A stretch of DNA of 64,000 bases from Termitomyces sp. T153. Lineage: Eukaryota; Basidiomycota; Agaricomycetes; Agaricales; Lyophyllaceae. Location of the stretch: positions 1 to 64,000 of the forward strand of contig JACKQL020000023.1 of assembly GCA_018296165.2 (NCBI GenBank). Direction: 5' to 3'. Positions 44,496-56,894 of the stretch are shown in pieces. Made by a program: the position numbers and the translations under genes. The notes beneath the pieces were generated by a model. It ran no database searches, had not been told where the DNA came from, and saw only the letters and a list, made by a program, of their open reading frames with translations. Each line of letters opens with the position of its first letter. Position 1 is the first letter of the stretch.

Positions 44496-45616
44496 TTCCA
44501 GCACAAGTAGTGGCAGAGAATAAAGAAGATATCTACTCCAAGGTCATTAAGTGTTTTCAAGTACAATATATACTTAAAACTTATTACTTATTGATTGAGA
44601 CAGCCTTATACCAGCTCAAGGAACATCTAAGGTTACTTCACACTTTAAGGGCAGCTGAAAAGATGTCAGAAACTCAATTCAGTCTGTGTGCCAAGCATCA
44701 GCACATATAAATCCACTCCAGAAGTGTCTTTGTGATTCACAATGATCAAAAGAGATTATTGATATTCCTGCTATCAAGATGTCTATTCACTGTGCAATGC
44801 AGAATTTCTGATAGTCACAACACTCTGAAATGTGAGTTTGTATCTCAATCATGAATGCTCTCATTCTCTGATTTAGGTCTACTTCCATGACAAATATACA
44901 ACCATTGCAAGCACCTGCCAGGAAGACTCCATTGTCAGATGACCCAACCACAGCATTACAGGTTTTTGCATGAGCAAATCTCATGGGCACAGATACTATC
45001 AAATCAATGCTGATGTTAAGTAAATAATGTGTCAGCAAATTTCAACTGGGCCTGCAGCTAACAGAAGATACAGAATGAAAATTGAGAGGATGTCCACGAT
45101 GTAAACATGAGAACTGCAATGGAAGGCAAGCATGGTAATAATGGCAGTTTCCATGTCAGGACTGCCAGACTCTTGATGTTGCTGAGTGTGTCAGTCAAAG
45201 CTTAGTGCAACTCCACAAACATTAATGTATCTCTGCCTCAGAGATCAGACTCACACAGGCAGCAAAAAGAGCTATCAATGCCATTATACAGAGTAGATTC
45301 TAACTACAACATTTGTCATCTAGAATGAATATCTATAGTCATTATCATATATGTAGTAGTATAAAACACTCATTTCTTGTTATCCAGTCATAAAAATAAT
45401 CAACTGAGTATGAAAATAAAGTGGATTTTATTGGGCAACATGAACAAGTGTAGTAGAAGCAAGAAATTCACTGAGATACAGAGAAGCATGTTGTAGAAGA
45501 TTGAGAGTGCTGTCAATGTGGTATATTCCCAGTTTGCAGTTGCTACTTTTGCTAGATGACAGCTGAAAGCTGCTTTGTCATCATCAACCAGCAAGATCTG
45601 AAAGAAAATAGTGATT
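44496..45616. other. AT-rich, CpG-poor gap; nothing identified
   Basis: Short frames on both strands (for example minus 44787-45038) show no domain. Probably decayed mobile-element sequence. Confidence 0.4.
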
Positions 45617-46479
45617 GTCAGGGGACTACTCATTTTGGACCCCAATCTTGTTTTCCTTATTCTGAGCCTGCCTCTGTAAGGGGATGGTCCCTTTAGGACT
45701 GTTTGATTCTATTCCAGGCTTAGCCCAAGGATGATCCACCATTCTAGCTCATCTGACAGGCTGCCTGTTATGCCCTGCACCCTTCTGTCCCCATTAGTCA
45801 CCTTCCATGAATCACATGCTTGGACATTACTCAGTATTGATTATTGTTAGTCATTCTCCATTACATACTGCAGACTGATGAATAGGTATAATGTTAGTCA
45901 TCATTACTAGCAATGTAGTATATAGGATGGTCTGCAGGATAGAATATCCTCAGACCAAACAATAGCAGTGTTCACCAGGTCTATCCATTGATCCAACTGT
46001 AAGAGCTCCAGTGTCACTACTCACTTTTGGCTTGCTGTGCTCACCCCTTGCCTGACTCTTAGCTGCTTCTTGCTCCTTTGACTCTTGCTTGTTGCAGGTG
46101 ACAGCTTGCCTTTCATTGGGGTTATCCATGGAATGCTCATCTCCTTACAGCCTCTCATCCCCATTCTCTCATCTTTAGGGCACTAGTACTTTCAACTAAG
46201 GGCTATTCAATGACACCAAACCCATATCCTTGACATGCATAGGCTTTTTACAATGAATTTCTATTTTCAGATCAGACTCCAGATTCAGATGTTGTGGAGT
46301 GTTTTTTGCAGAAGCTCTAGAGTAAATTTTTCAAAACCTGACATTAGAAATCCTTAGACTTGTTCTCTTTGGATCTCCCTCTATAGTACTCTAGAATTTT
46401 TTGTAGATGCTGAATAGACTTGGGATCTCCCTCTGCCAGCTTTGTAATTGAGCCATAGCCTCCAGAGGTCACCCTTACA
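45617..46479 (+). repeat. Chromovirus D 5' LTR, split by a solo LTR
   Basis: TGTCAGGGGACTAC at 45617 and CACCCTTACA ending at 46479 bound an LTR related to that of the 28106 chromovirus. Without the 475-bp insert and one TSD it is about 383 bp. It keeps TTAGACTTGTTCTC and is followed by GCAGAACAAGTCTC, the self-priming pair. Confidence 0.75.
45675..46149 (+). mobile_element. Solo LTR, 475 bp, TSD GCCTC
   Basis: TGTAAGGGG...CTCCTTACA with GCCTC on both sides (45670-45674 and 46150-46154). It is the best preserved member of the family also seen at 11239-11401 (partial) and 32086-32562. Confidence 0.85.
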
Positions 46480-47618
46480 GCAGAACAAGTCTCTAGATTT
46501 GGTCTGGAAGTGCTCTTTTTGATTGCCTGAAATCCCTCCTCTCCTTTTTGGCCCTCTCAGAGGTCTCTCCTCCACCAGTGTCTCACTACCCCCTGTACTC
46601 CTCCTATGGCCTGACTGATACCTCTAGCACCTCCCTCTGTCTGACACTTTGAGCTCCCAGGACAATGCTTGGAGTTGTTTGTTGAATTTAGAGATGCAGG
46701 TAAAACTCACCCAAGCCTCTGATACTTTTCACATTGCCAAACTCACCAGATTACATCAAACCACTGAATCTGTGTCTCTCTCACTCTAGGCCATCCTGAA
46801 GTCCCTCCTACTAGCTCCTACCACTCTTTTACATCTCCAGCAGCTGCAGAATGTTTTGTTTCTGCACCTCACTTTGACATCTCAGCACCCCACATAAAAA
46901 CATAAAAATTAATTGTCCTGCACTCTCAAATGTTTATAATGGTGACCATAAGGCTGGGGAATGTTCCTTTCAATTGTGGGTCATCCATATTCAGCTATGT
47001 TGGACTTGTTGTATATGGTGTCATCTTCCTCTTTGGGCATTAATCAGTCAGCATGTAGTTACATTCAACAACATGCAACTTACTTCCTCAGTTTGTTCTC
47101 CCCACTGTGGTGACACTGAGGATGTCAGTCCATGTTTCTTTTCACTTAGTATTCTTTAACTCATACATACTTTATAGTTCTTGTATTCATTGCCATTAGG
47201 TACAAATATAGTTTGTTCTCTCCACTGTGGTCACACTGAGGATTTCTTGTATTTGTCACCACTAATGGCTTTAGTCCTGGTCTGGCAAGCTAAGCAGTGA
47301 AGCAGTTGTGTCCTGATGCCCTGAGGATTGCCTTAGCTATGCTGATGATGTCTGTTGCTGCCTAGCTGTCATGCAGGAAACACAAACAACAAGTGACTTT
47401 AGAAGTAGTGTATGATGGACTAAAGAAATGAGAGTAGCAAGTCAACCTAGGTCCCAGAGAACCCAGTTTAGTAAAGTGATATGAGAAGTAAGGGGGATTT
47501 AAGCATGGAAAGGTTGCTACATAGTACTGGCCCTAGTTGCTAGATGATAATAAAATGGTCAGAGGCACTAGGATTGCTAGCAAACAATGAGTATTAAAGT
47601 GGGTATCAGTAGGGAAGG
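46480..47618 (+). pseudogene. Chromovirus D internal remnant (gag traces)
   Basis: Follows the D LTR. A gag-like piece with VYNGD..AGECSFQ is visible near 46930-46980 but is short and broken. A 37-bp segment (GTTTGTTCTCCCCACTGTGG type) occurs twice, at about 47090 and 47211. No 3' end is found before the next chromovirus copy. Confidence 0.5.
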
Positions 47619-49811
47619 TGTCAGGGGACTTCCATTTCAAAGGCAGCCCAGTCTGGAAAGCTTCCAACACCTCTGGGGCAACAGAAGACTCACAGCATGT
47701 AGGTAGAGGCATGTCCAGTCTTTATGTATGACAGCACCCAGGCTATTTTCAATGCATCAGAGTCAAAGGCATCCCTGCTGAGGTGGATAGGTGAGGCAGG
47801 ACTGCAGGAATTGCTCCCCACCAGAGCAAGTGCCATTGTATGCATCTGGTAGTGCAGGATGTGGAATCCATGGTCAGAAGGTCACTGGAGCTGTGGAGAT
47901 GGATGCAGATGTGGGTGGGGCTGGTTCTGCAGCCATGGAAGGGCTGGAGTTAGGATTCAGGCATTTGAGCAATGCCTAGAGTGATTGGGAGATAAGATCT
48001 GTTGTCTGATGGAGGGTGGAGAGTTTGGTAGTATGGTGGATGAGAGATGATTGCATTAATTGCACCTGGGTTTCTAAGTGTAGCAGGCAAGTCCAGGCTT
48101 TGTCCTGCAGGGCTGGGGCCTTGGAGGGTGTGTCTGGGTTGGCAGGCTGAGACATCGAACTCTGCAGTCCTGAATCCTGGTAGGGAGGCAACAGGTAGCA
48201 GCTTGGAGGTTCCTTGTGGCTGTGAGGGGCTTCCAGACCAGTTTTAGGAGACTTGTTCTGCTGTAAGGGCAACCTCTGGAGCAGCAGATCAGAGTCACAC
48301 AGCTAGCAGAGGGGAATCCAAAGTATATTAGCAGAGTGGACAATGATACAATCAGTAACTAATCACCTAGCAGAGGAGAATCCAAAGAGAACAAGTCTAA
48401 GGATCCCTGCTGCTTGGTGTGGTGCATCAGTGGGTGGTGGAGGCATGGGAACTACTGTACAGATGACTAGAGCAACCCTAGGGCAATGATTGCTGAGGTA
48501 ATATGGAGAACTCTGCAGTTCTCCAGGGTTCTCTGGAGTTCTAGAAAGAGCCCTGGAGATGTCAAACAAGCTGCAGAGGTGCTGGAATGAGTTGCAGAGG
48601 ACTTCCATGCAGAGTTTTTCCTGTTAGACTGTGCCAAGATGGCAGCCTTGATGCTGTGTGATAGGGAGCAGTATGGACAAGGAAAGCATATGCTGGATGA
48701 GTACATTGACTTGTTCTGGGCCCTGGTCAAACAGGCTGCCTACCCTGATGGCCTCCAACTATGCCTCACTTTCTGGGATGGCTTGCACCCCACACTGGTG
48801 GAATGCATTGACAATCTGGCAGAGGGTCACCTGTGGTATGAGGTGGCCTGGGACCAATGGCAACTCATGGAGATCTGGAGGAAGCTCTGCCACCCCCATT
48901 CTGTGCTATGCCCTGCTCTGATCAACAATTTCTGCCACCCTGCACCTGCTCACCCAAGGCCAGCCCTTACTCCAGCCATCCCCATAGCAATCCCCATGGA
49001 TGTGGATGCTGCCTGGCAGCTCTGCACTGCTCTGCCATTGTGCTGGAGATGCCAGAAGCTGGGGCACTTTGCATGGCACTACCCCCTGGGCTTGGAGGTA
49101 TGCTACCTTTCCATGGCAGTGCAGAAGGAACTCCTCCTGCAGCTGTTGGCTGCAAAGGATGCTGCCAGAGCTCCATTGCTGGATGAGCTGGAGTAAACCC
49201 CAGAGGAGATCAGCATGTGCACCTCACCTCCAGAGCTGGAGGGGGATTTTTAGTTGAGCAACAGATGAGGTGTACACCTCCATTGCTGGGTGCTAACAGG
49301 TTCTCATGTCTGTCAATAGGAAATGAAACTGCCTTTTCCAATGCCCTTCATTCTGAGACAGAAGAACCTCAACACCCCCCTCCAGACATACAGATACCAA
49401 CTCCAGAGCCCCCACTGAGCTTCCTGACACCTCCAAAGGTCCATTGGCACAGTCCTGCTTAGGCATGTCAGATGCCCCAACAGTATGTGATGGCCTCTGG
49501 CCCATCCACCAACTCCCTGCATCTCAATGTGGAGATTGAGACAATGGACACTCAGCAAACCTGCAGAGTCACAGCTCTTCTGGACAGCAGAGCAACAGGA
49601 CTGTTCCTGGACTCAGAGTTCATTAAATGCCACAGCCTGACCATGCAGCCCCTTCCCAAGCCCATTCCTGTCTACAACATTGACAGAATGCCTAACAAAG
49701 CAGGTGCCATCAACTCTGTGGTTGACCTGGTCCTCCATTATTGGAATCACATGGAGCATGCTGTGTTTGCTGTCACCAGCTTGGGAAGGCAGGACATGAT
49801 CCTTGATACAG
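47619..49811 (+). pseudogene. Chromovirus E: LTR/gag with internal inversion, protease, truncated
   Basis: Begins with 20 bp of sense LTR (TGTCAGGGGACTTCCATTTC, 47619-47638), then about 960 bp of antisense gag, leader and LTR (47639-48598), then sense gag from about 48600 continuing exactly where the antisense gag stopped. Gag contains CWRCQKLGHFAWHY, where the last zinc ligand Cys is Tyr, and is followed by a protease-like ALLDSRATG. It ends at about 49811 at a poly-C run where Copia F begins. Confidence 0.8.
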
Positions 49812-52800
49812 TTTGACCCCCCCCCCCTGACATTCCCAACAAGCTATATGAGCTGCAGGCCCATTGAAATTGGCAGCTAAACAATTGTTTGGCAAGATTG
49901 TATCTGCTGATGGGTCTTTCTGAGTCAGAACATAATCTGGCAGATGACACAATCAACACAAGGTCCTTATGGGACTACTTGCAGACAAGACATGGCAGTG
50001 CTGGCCCTGTTCAGCAGGTCCAATCATTGCAAGAAGCACTGATGACTAAGTGCTCACCATCAGAGCCTCTGATAAAAACTATCAATAGGATATTTGAGAA
50101 AATCAACCATGGCTTTGATGTTAGAGACATCACAAAGGAACTTCTGTAATCCATTGCAGCCCTGTCATCCCTCTCCAACAACTCTCTCTATGCAAATGCC
50201 AGATCAATTATTTCCCATGACTTAGAGGCAGCAACAGCATCTACATCCTATGGTCCTGACAACATCCAACACTTCCTAGAGAATGACCAGACACTGTATG
50301 CAGTGGACAAGGGGTTGGCTGATACTCAGCTTACTATTTTGGCAGCATGGACACAGAATAGGTGGGATGATCTCATCTGCAACAGCTGCAAATTGTGTGG
50401 TTGACTAGTGTATATGGGACATATGAAGCTGTGGTGCATCTTGGAAGGGAGCAGCATGGCTGGTCAGACCCTAGAGGACATGAGGACCATGCACTTGGCT
50501 CACTATAAGGCAAAGAGGGAGAACCACAATAGGAAGAGAGGCCCTACCAAGCTCACTGTTACACCTGTGAGAGGCTCTGCATTTATGGTTGAGGGTGACC
50601 CTGACACTTTGGTGGCATATATTGCCAGTCAAACTGGTAAGCCAGCAAATGTCACTACAAAGACCAAATTTGTGGGGCTGGCATCTGATGATATCCTGGG
50701 AGGCCTCTTGGTCATGGAGAGCCTTGAGATTGATATGTGGATCATGCTAGAAGAGGAGCCATGAGTCAGCATTGACTGGAAGGAATGCACTGCTGAATCT
50801 ACACTGTCCAGTGCTACCACCTCATTTGACATGTATCCCTTCTACATTGACTCGGGCACTACTGTCCATATTTTGCCAAACGCATCCAATTTTGATGCTT
50901 TAATGCCCATAACACATAAACTTATTTGGGGTGTAGGTGGTTTGACAACTTCTGCAACTGTGATTGGAAAAATGTGCCTATGCCTGGCAAATGGTTCCTA
51001 CCTGACACTCAACAATGCACTACACATCCCCAAGGCTACAGTCAAACTACTCTGGATCAGTTCAATGGCAAAGAGGACTGGCATCTTCACAACATTCAGT
51101 GATATGGAAGTGACTCTGTTTAGGAAGACTATAAATGAATTGGTGGCAAATGGGACCCTACTCCTCACAAAGAACTGATATGCATTGAACCTCCACAACA
51201 AATTTGCATTGTCAGTCCACTCATCTCCCACTGTTGTTATGTGGCACCATCATTTGGGTCACACTAACTACCAAACAATTGTTGATATGGCAAAATCTGG
51301 CATGATCAAAGGTATGCCATCAAACTTCCCTTCCAAACCACTGAAATGTGACAAATGCATACATGGCAAACAGGCAAGGATGCCCATCCCAAAAGTCAGG
51401 GAGGAGGGGGTTGGACACAGAGCTACATGGAGGTTAGGAATTGTCTGGTTTGACTTGACTGGGAAGCAGCCCATTACTTTGCAGACAGTGAATGACTACA
51501 TGATGAATATTGTTGACAATTACATGAATAAACTGTGGTCTATCCTGTTGAAGCTGAAGAGTGATGTGTTTAATGAGCTAAAAGTGTGGATACTGGCATG
51601 ACAGGTTGAGACCAGTTTGCAACTAGGAATACTTTGTTTAGGGAATGACTCTGAGATAATAGCTAAAGAAAACAAAGTGTGATTTTGCTCCCAAGGAATA
51701 ACAACCCAACATGGTGCCATGTACATGTCAGCACATCTTGGACACATCAAGCAGATGCATAGGACACTCATGGGCAAGAGTATAGCCATGAGACTGTATC
51801 CACAATGTCCAGCATTCTTATGGGATGAGTTTTACTTAACCACAACCCATTTACATAGGAAGACAAGGACTTTGGCTATGAAGGACATAACTGCAGATGC
51901 GCTCTGGTATGGTAAGAAGCCAAATTATTCTTACATTTGCAAGACTGAATGCCATGTTTTTGTTTTAGTGCTGGGCAGACATAATCCAAAAATTTATGAA
52001 AGGTCAATCAAATGCATCCTAATAGACTATGATCCTAGAGCAAAGGCTTATTAATGCTATGACAGAGCTTCCAAACAGGTATACAGCACATACCGCATTA
52101 AATTCATCAAACACCAAGATGACTAGTACCCAAGACTTGGAATCAAGCCCAAAACTCCCCTGATGCGGAACAATGGTAGGCAGCATACAATGAGGAGCTA
52201 AAATCCCTAAAGGATATGGGGGTATATTGTCTAATACCAAGAGAAGAAGTACTGGCTAGGCACAGAATACACTGTGGATGCCCCATGTTTGCATTCAAAT
52301 GCAATGAGAAGGGAGAGATTGTGCAATTTAAGGTTAGACATGTCCTACAAGGTTTTAATCAAGTTTATGGCAAGGAGTATACAAAAACTACCTCACCAAC
52401 AGTGTGTGCTGAATCATGGCAGATCCTGCTTCACCTTGCAGCAGTCCAGGGCTGGGATTCAATGCAGGTTGAGATATCAAGACTGCAAATTTTATGGTAT
52501 CTTACCTGAGGAGGAGACCACTTTTATGGAACAACTGAAGGGCTTTGAGGAACTGGGGAAGGAAAGTTATATCTGCAAGCTAGAGAGAGGACTTTACAGG
52601 ATGAAACAGGCAGGTGGAATATGGAATCAAACCCTGAATGAGAACATGGTAGAGAAGTGGGGCTTCACAAGGCTGGCATGCAAATCATGTGTCTACTATA
52701 GGATGTCAAATCATGGAACAATCATTGCAGCAGTCCATGTAGACAACTTCCTGTTGATAGCAAGTTCCAAACAGGCAAACAAACATTTCAAGTCTCCACT

Positions 52801-54035
52801 CAAGGAAGGATGGACAATATCAGACTTGGGTACACCATGACAGATTATTGGAATTGCAATTGAATGGGACACTAGTCAAGCAGTATACCTTTCACAAGCA
52901 CCAGTAATTGACAGACTAATATTGCAATTCAGGCAGGAGAACACGAACCCATTGTCTTTGCTGATGGAACCAGGTCTAAAACTCAGATGGACCGATTACT
53001 CCAAGCTCACACAGAGAGAATGCAATGACATTGCAAATATCCCGTACCAGAGGCTAGTAGGGGGACTGATCTGGTTGGCCATATCCTCATGCCCTGACAT
53101 ACAGTATGCCATTCAACAACTGAGTCAATACTCTGATTCATATTCAGTGACCCATTGGAATGCCGCGATCCGCGTGGTTTGATACTTGAAGCGAATGAAA
53201 AACCTTTGACTTTGTCTGGGCAGAACATCTCCGGTCTCGCTTGTTGGCTTTACTGACTCAGACTGGGCTAATTGCCTCGATACAAGGCGAAGTATGGGCA
53301 GATATGCATGGTCCCTGGGGTCAGGTGTTATTTCTTGGGCTTCACGGAAGCAGAAAACAGTCGCTGCTTCCTCCTGTGAGGCCGAGTATATGGCCGCTTT
53401 TGAAGCTGCACAAGAGTGCATATGGCTGAGGGCCCTTCTTCAGGCAATTGGCCATGACCTTAGCAAGGCGACGACCATTATGTGCGATAACAACGCTGCA
53501 ACCAATCTGTCAGAAAACCCGTTACTGTACTCACGAGTCAAACATGTGGATATCAAGTACCATTTCTTACGAGAACGTGTCGCGTCGAATGAGCTCACCA
53601 TACGGTATATCAATACGAGGGACAATATTGCCGACTTGTTTACTAAACCCCTTCCCCTACCTCGATTCTCACGTTTACGGCGCATACTTGGGTTGTCCTA
53701 ACCATGATTCCACGCGAGGAGGAGCTTTCTCTGAGCCACTTTTGCGCCACTTACGGTGAGGAGGAGTGTTAGACGCTAGTGTCGCGCCAGTGAACACCGT
53801 AAACGTCCTAGACTTTGATGGCCAACGAAGGGTCGATATATTGTCATTTCCGTTCAACCTCACCCTTGATACAACTCACACAGATATATATATACATCAT
53901 CAACGGACACGGCTCTCAGTCAAGTACACGACGATCGAGGGTAAGTGACCATACATACATGTAACGGACATTATACTTACTAGTATTACCTAGTACATTG
54001 AGTACTTACTCGTGTTCTAGGTTCAACCTCTAACA
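49812..54035 (+). mobile_element. Copia F, 5'-truncated, with 3' LTR
   Basis: A Copia element unlike A-C. In order: gag (LYELQAHW..., 49840-50150), protease (FYIDSGTTVHIL, about 50840), GAG-pre-integrase with HHCC zinc ligands (WHHHLGHTNY...CDKCIHGKQ, 51240-51370), a shortened integrase, RT (GIWNQTLNENMVEKW, VHVDNFLLIAS), RNase H (DSDWANCLDTRRS, CEAEYMAAFEA) and an end at 53701. Stops and frameshifts are many up to about 53.2 kb; the last 500 bp are nearly clean and CpG-rich. No 5' LTR is present. Confidence 0.85.
53767..54035 (+). repeat. 3' LTR of Copia F
   Basis: 269 bp, TGTTAGA...TCTAACA, preceded by the purine tract GGTGAGGAGGAG. TATA box in AGATATATATATAC near 53883. CpG-rich and well preserved. 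After the TATA box it holds GAGGGTAAGTG and GTGTTCTAG, a donor and acceptor-like pair. Confidence 0.82.
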
Positions 54036-54745
54036 AAAAAAGACATGAATTTGATGATTGAATATATATGCACCGATGAGCGGGACAAGTATGGGAGAAC
54101 TTTGTATATCGTGGGAGGGGCGCTCAAGCCTCGGGAGTAAAATACTCCCTGACGACGCCTCGCCCCCCAAGAAATTTTCCATCCTCGAAGGTCCTGAGCA
54201 ACAGGATTGGTTTTCACTCATTTTTTGCGTAACTCTTCTAAGAGGCGAAAAAAAAATAGTTTAGCAAAGCAATCATCATAGAGAGACAGCGGGTGCCAAA
54301 GCACAACAAAATGAGTGAATAACGACTGAATGGATGAGCCTATTGCTGGTGAAAATACCCTTCAACGGATATTCTGAGAGAGACGATGACTATGTTTCCC
54401 ATTTACTGTCTCAGCAATTTCGTCTTGTTAAGAAAAACCCATCGCCACTTGATTGCCACTAGTGGATTGAAGTTACGACTGTTGGCATGATAAACACTTT
54501 TCAGCCTCAATGAAATAGAAAATGAGATTTTTAAAATATCCTGATTGTGTACCTTCGGTGCAGAGGCCAGCTTCGACTTCAGTGGCGTCGACATCAACAA
54601 AAAAAAACAAGAGATCATTATGCACGTATCTAGCTGACATACCATGGTCGGATGCGTTCAATGGTCGCATCAATATCTATTATACATCAGAATAATCCAG
54701 CGTATATAGCATAAACCCATTTGATTTTCCTTTTGCTCTTTATAT
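54036..54745. other. Gap between Copia F and ETF-QO; no gene
   Basis: No supported coding frame. It probably includes the ETF-QO 3' UTR. A few short minus-strand frames near 54400-54670 show no domain. Confidence 0.45.
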
Positions 54746-56816
54746 TTAGGTGAGATCTGTGCATTGTTAAGTCACATTCATAAATTCGCAGCAAAGCGAC
54801 TTACTGTACTTTGGACCTCCCCCACCTTCCGGAACAGTCCACGTAATATCCTGCGTCGGCACTTTGACATCACACAACTTGCAGTGAATACAATTCTACC
54901 CTCAAATCAGTTCAACCCATCTCATTTGGAAGAAAAACGAAACCCACTTGCGAGTTGATAAGTAGTTTGATCCCCTTCCACCCCTCCTCCTCCGCAGCCT
55001 TATCTCCCTCTTCCGCCTTCACGTACTCATACACACCGGCTGGACACGCCCTTCCCAACAACCCCGCATACTCCTCCATATTTATCTGCACATGCTCTCT
55101 CCTTCCTCTCTTCCTATTTACTTTTCCATCATCCAACACCTCTCCTGTCTCTGCTCTCTCAACCTCCCCATTCTCAATCTCCCTCGCCAAATCGTGCGTC
55201 TTTACGACCCTCAAATGTACCGGCTGATCTTCTGCATGATTCGTCCCTGTGAGCGCCACAGACGTCATCAAATCCGTTGACAGTGGCGACTCAAATGGCG
55301 GATACTCAATCGGCTTGTGTAGTCTCGCCCTCTCGGTATGTGTTGCATCAAGGCTCCCTCCACTCTCTTTAACTCTCTCCATCTCTTCTGTCGCCGCATG
55401 CTTAAATGTCCATGGCACCCTCCCCCTGAACAACAGCGAATCAATCCCCGAGTACACGATTCCTCCCCACACCCCAAGCCCCGTGTTGAACGACGGCCGT
55501 AGATTCCTCACCTCATGAAGATCTTCCCAAATCCAAGATTTCCTTAAATCCTCGTTGTATTTAGTCAAATCGGCCGCCTGACCTTCCTCAGTGGTTTGCA
55601 TAGCATCATATGCTGCTTCCGCGGCTAACATCCCACTCTTCATGGCATTATGTGTGCCCTTGATCTTGGCAATGTTCACAAAGCCCGCGGAACACCCTAT
55701 GAGCGCACCACCAGGGAAATTGAGCTTGGGCACCGACTGTAACCCACCCTCGTTGAGCGTGCGGGCACCGTATGCAAGACGCTCAGCACCCATAAGGAGA
55801 TCGCGATAATATGGGTGATGTTTCATACGCTGAATCATATTGGGAGAAGGTTTATTAGGATTGTAAAAAATACTCACCTGTAGCTCGCGGTACGGCGACA
55901 GGTAGGGGTTGGGATAATCAAGACCAATCACCAAACCCAACGAAACGAGCCCATCAGCCATATGATAAACGAACCCACCTCCATAAGTCTTCATATCTAA
56001 CGGCCATCCTAATGTATGTACCACCTTTCCAGGTTCGTGCTTTGTAGAATCAACACGCCAGACTTCCTTTACACCTATGCCGTAAGTCTGCAGCTGAGAT
56101 TCTTTACGCAGTTTGTATTTTTGTATTGCGAGCTTGGAAAGAGAACCGTGTGCACCCTCTGCAAGGAGGGTGACCTTGGCGTTGAAAGCCATGCCGGGCT
56201 CAAAAGACGACTTGGGTATGAACCCCTTTGTAAGGCCAACCTCATTGGTAATGACACCGCGCACGCTCTCAGCAGGGCTTCCCCACGGATCTGTAGAGTC
56301 CTTTTCCTTCGAGTATAGTAGCTGTGCAGCAGCGAAGCCGGGATATATCTCGATGCCGTACTCGTTTTCAGCGACAGAAGCAAGCCAGCGGGTGAACGCA
56401 GACAAAGAGACAATATAATTTCCATTGTTACTCATTTGAGGAGGATGGGGTATGGGGATGGAAAATTTTTCCGTAAAAAAGCGCATACTCGACGAAGTCG
56501 CAGGGGTGGTCAAGGGATGATCAGGCAGTTGAGTCCAGTCGGGCAGAAGCTCGTTGAGGGCGCGTGGTTCGATGACAGCGCCTGAGACGATGTGCGCACC
56601 AGCTTCACTGCCTTTTTCGAGGACGACGACGCGGATTTCATTGCCTCGGTCGCGTTCGAGCTGTTTCAGGCGAATGGCAGCACTGAGACCAGCTGGGCCA
56701 CCGCCGACGATACACACGTCGACATCGTCCTCTGCACGTTCTACGTTTTTTGGGTCAAAGAGAGCCCGTCGAGGGACGGAGGAATGGATTAGACGTGCTA
56801 GCCGTGGACGGAGCAT
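54746..56816 (-). CDS. ETFDH: Electron transfer flavoprotein-ubiquinone oxidoreductase
   Basis: Exons 56816-54948, 54895-54805 and 54756-54746, 656 aa. Mitochondrial inner-membrane enzyme passing electrons from ETF (fatty-acid and amino-acid oxidation) to ubiquinone; the yeast counterpart is Cir2. Seen: basic N-terminal presequence ([17 protein letters not shown]), FAD dinucleotide fold ([17 protein letters not shown]), [49 protein letters not shown]. The 4Fe-4S cluster ligands are completed only by splicing: ACPAGVYEY at the end of exon 1 and [10 protein letters not shown] in exon 2. The third exon supplies the last three residues and the stop. Length is close to human ETFDH (617) plus an insert. 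Start codon lies 78 bp from that of TYR1. Confidence 0.95.
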
Positions 56817-56894
56817 TGGAGTCGAGAAAGAGTACGGACCAAATCATACATTGTTGTTACTTGTCACTTGTGACCTCAACTCAAACTACCGTCC
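56817..56894. promoter_or_regulatory. Compact divergent promoter ETF-QO / TYR1
   Basis: Only 78 bp separate the two start codons, so promoter elements must overlap the coding regions or leaders. No TATA box is seen. Confidence 0.5.

Noticed and set aside
49819..49828. Poly-C run as a regulatory or junction motif
   Set aside because: A simple homopolymer at the chromovirus E / Copia F junction; length may also be a sequencing artefact.
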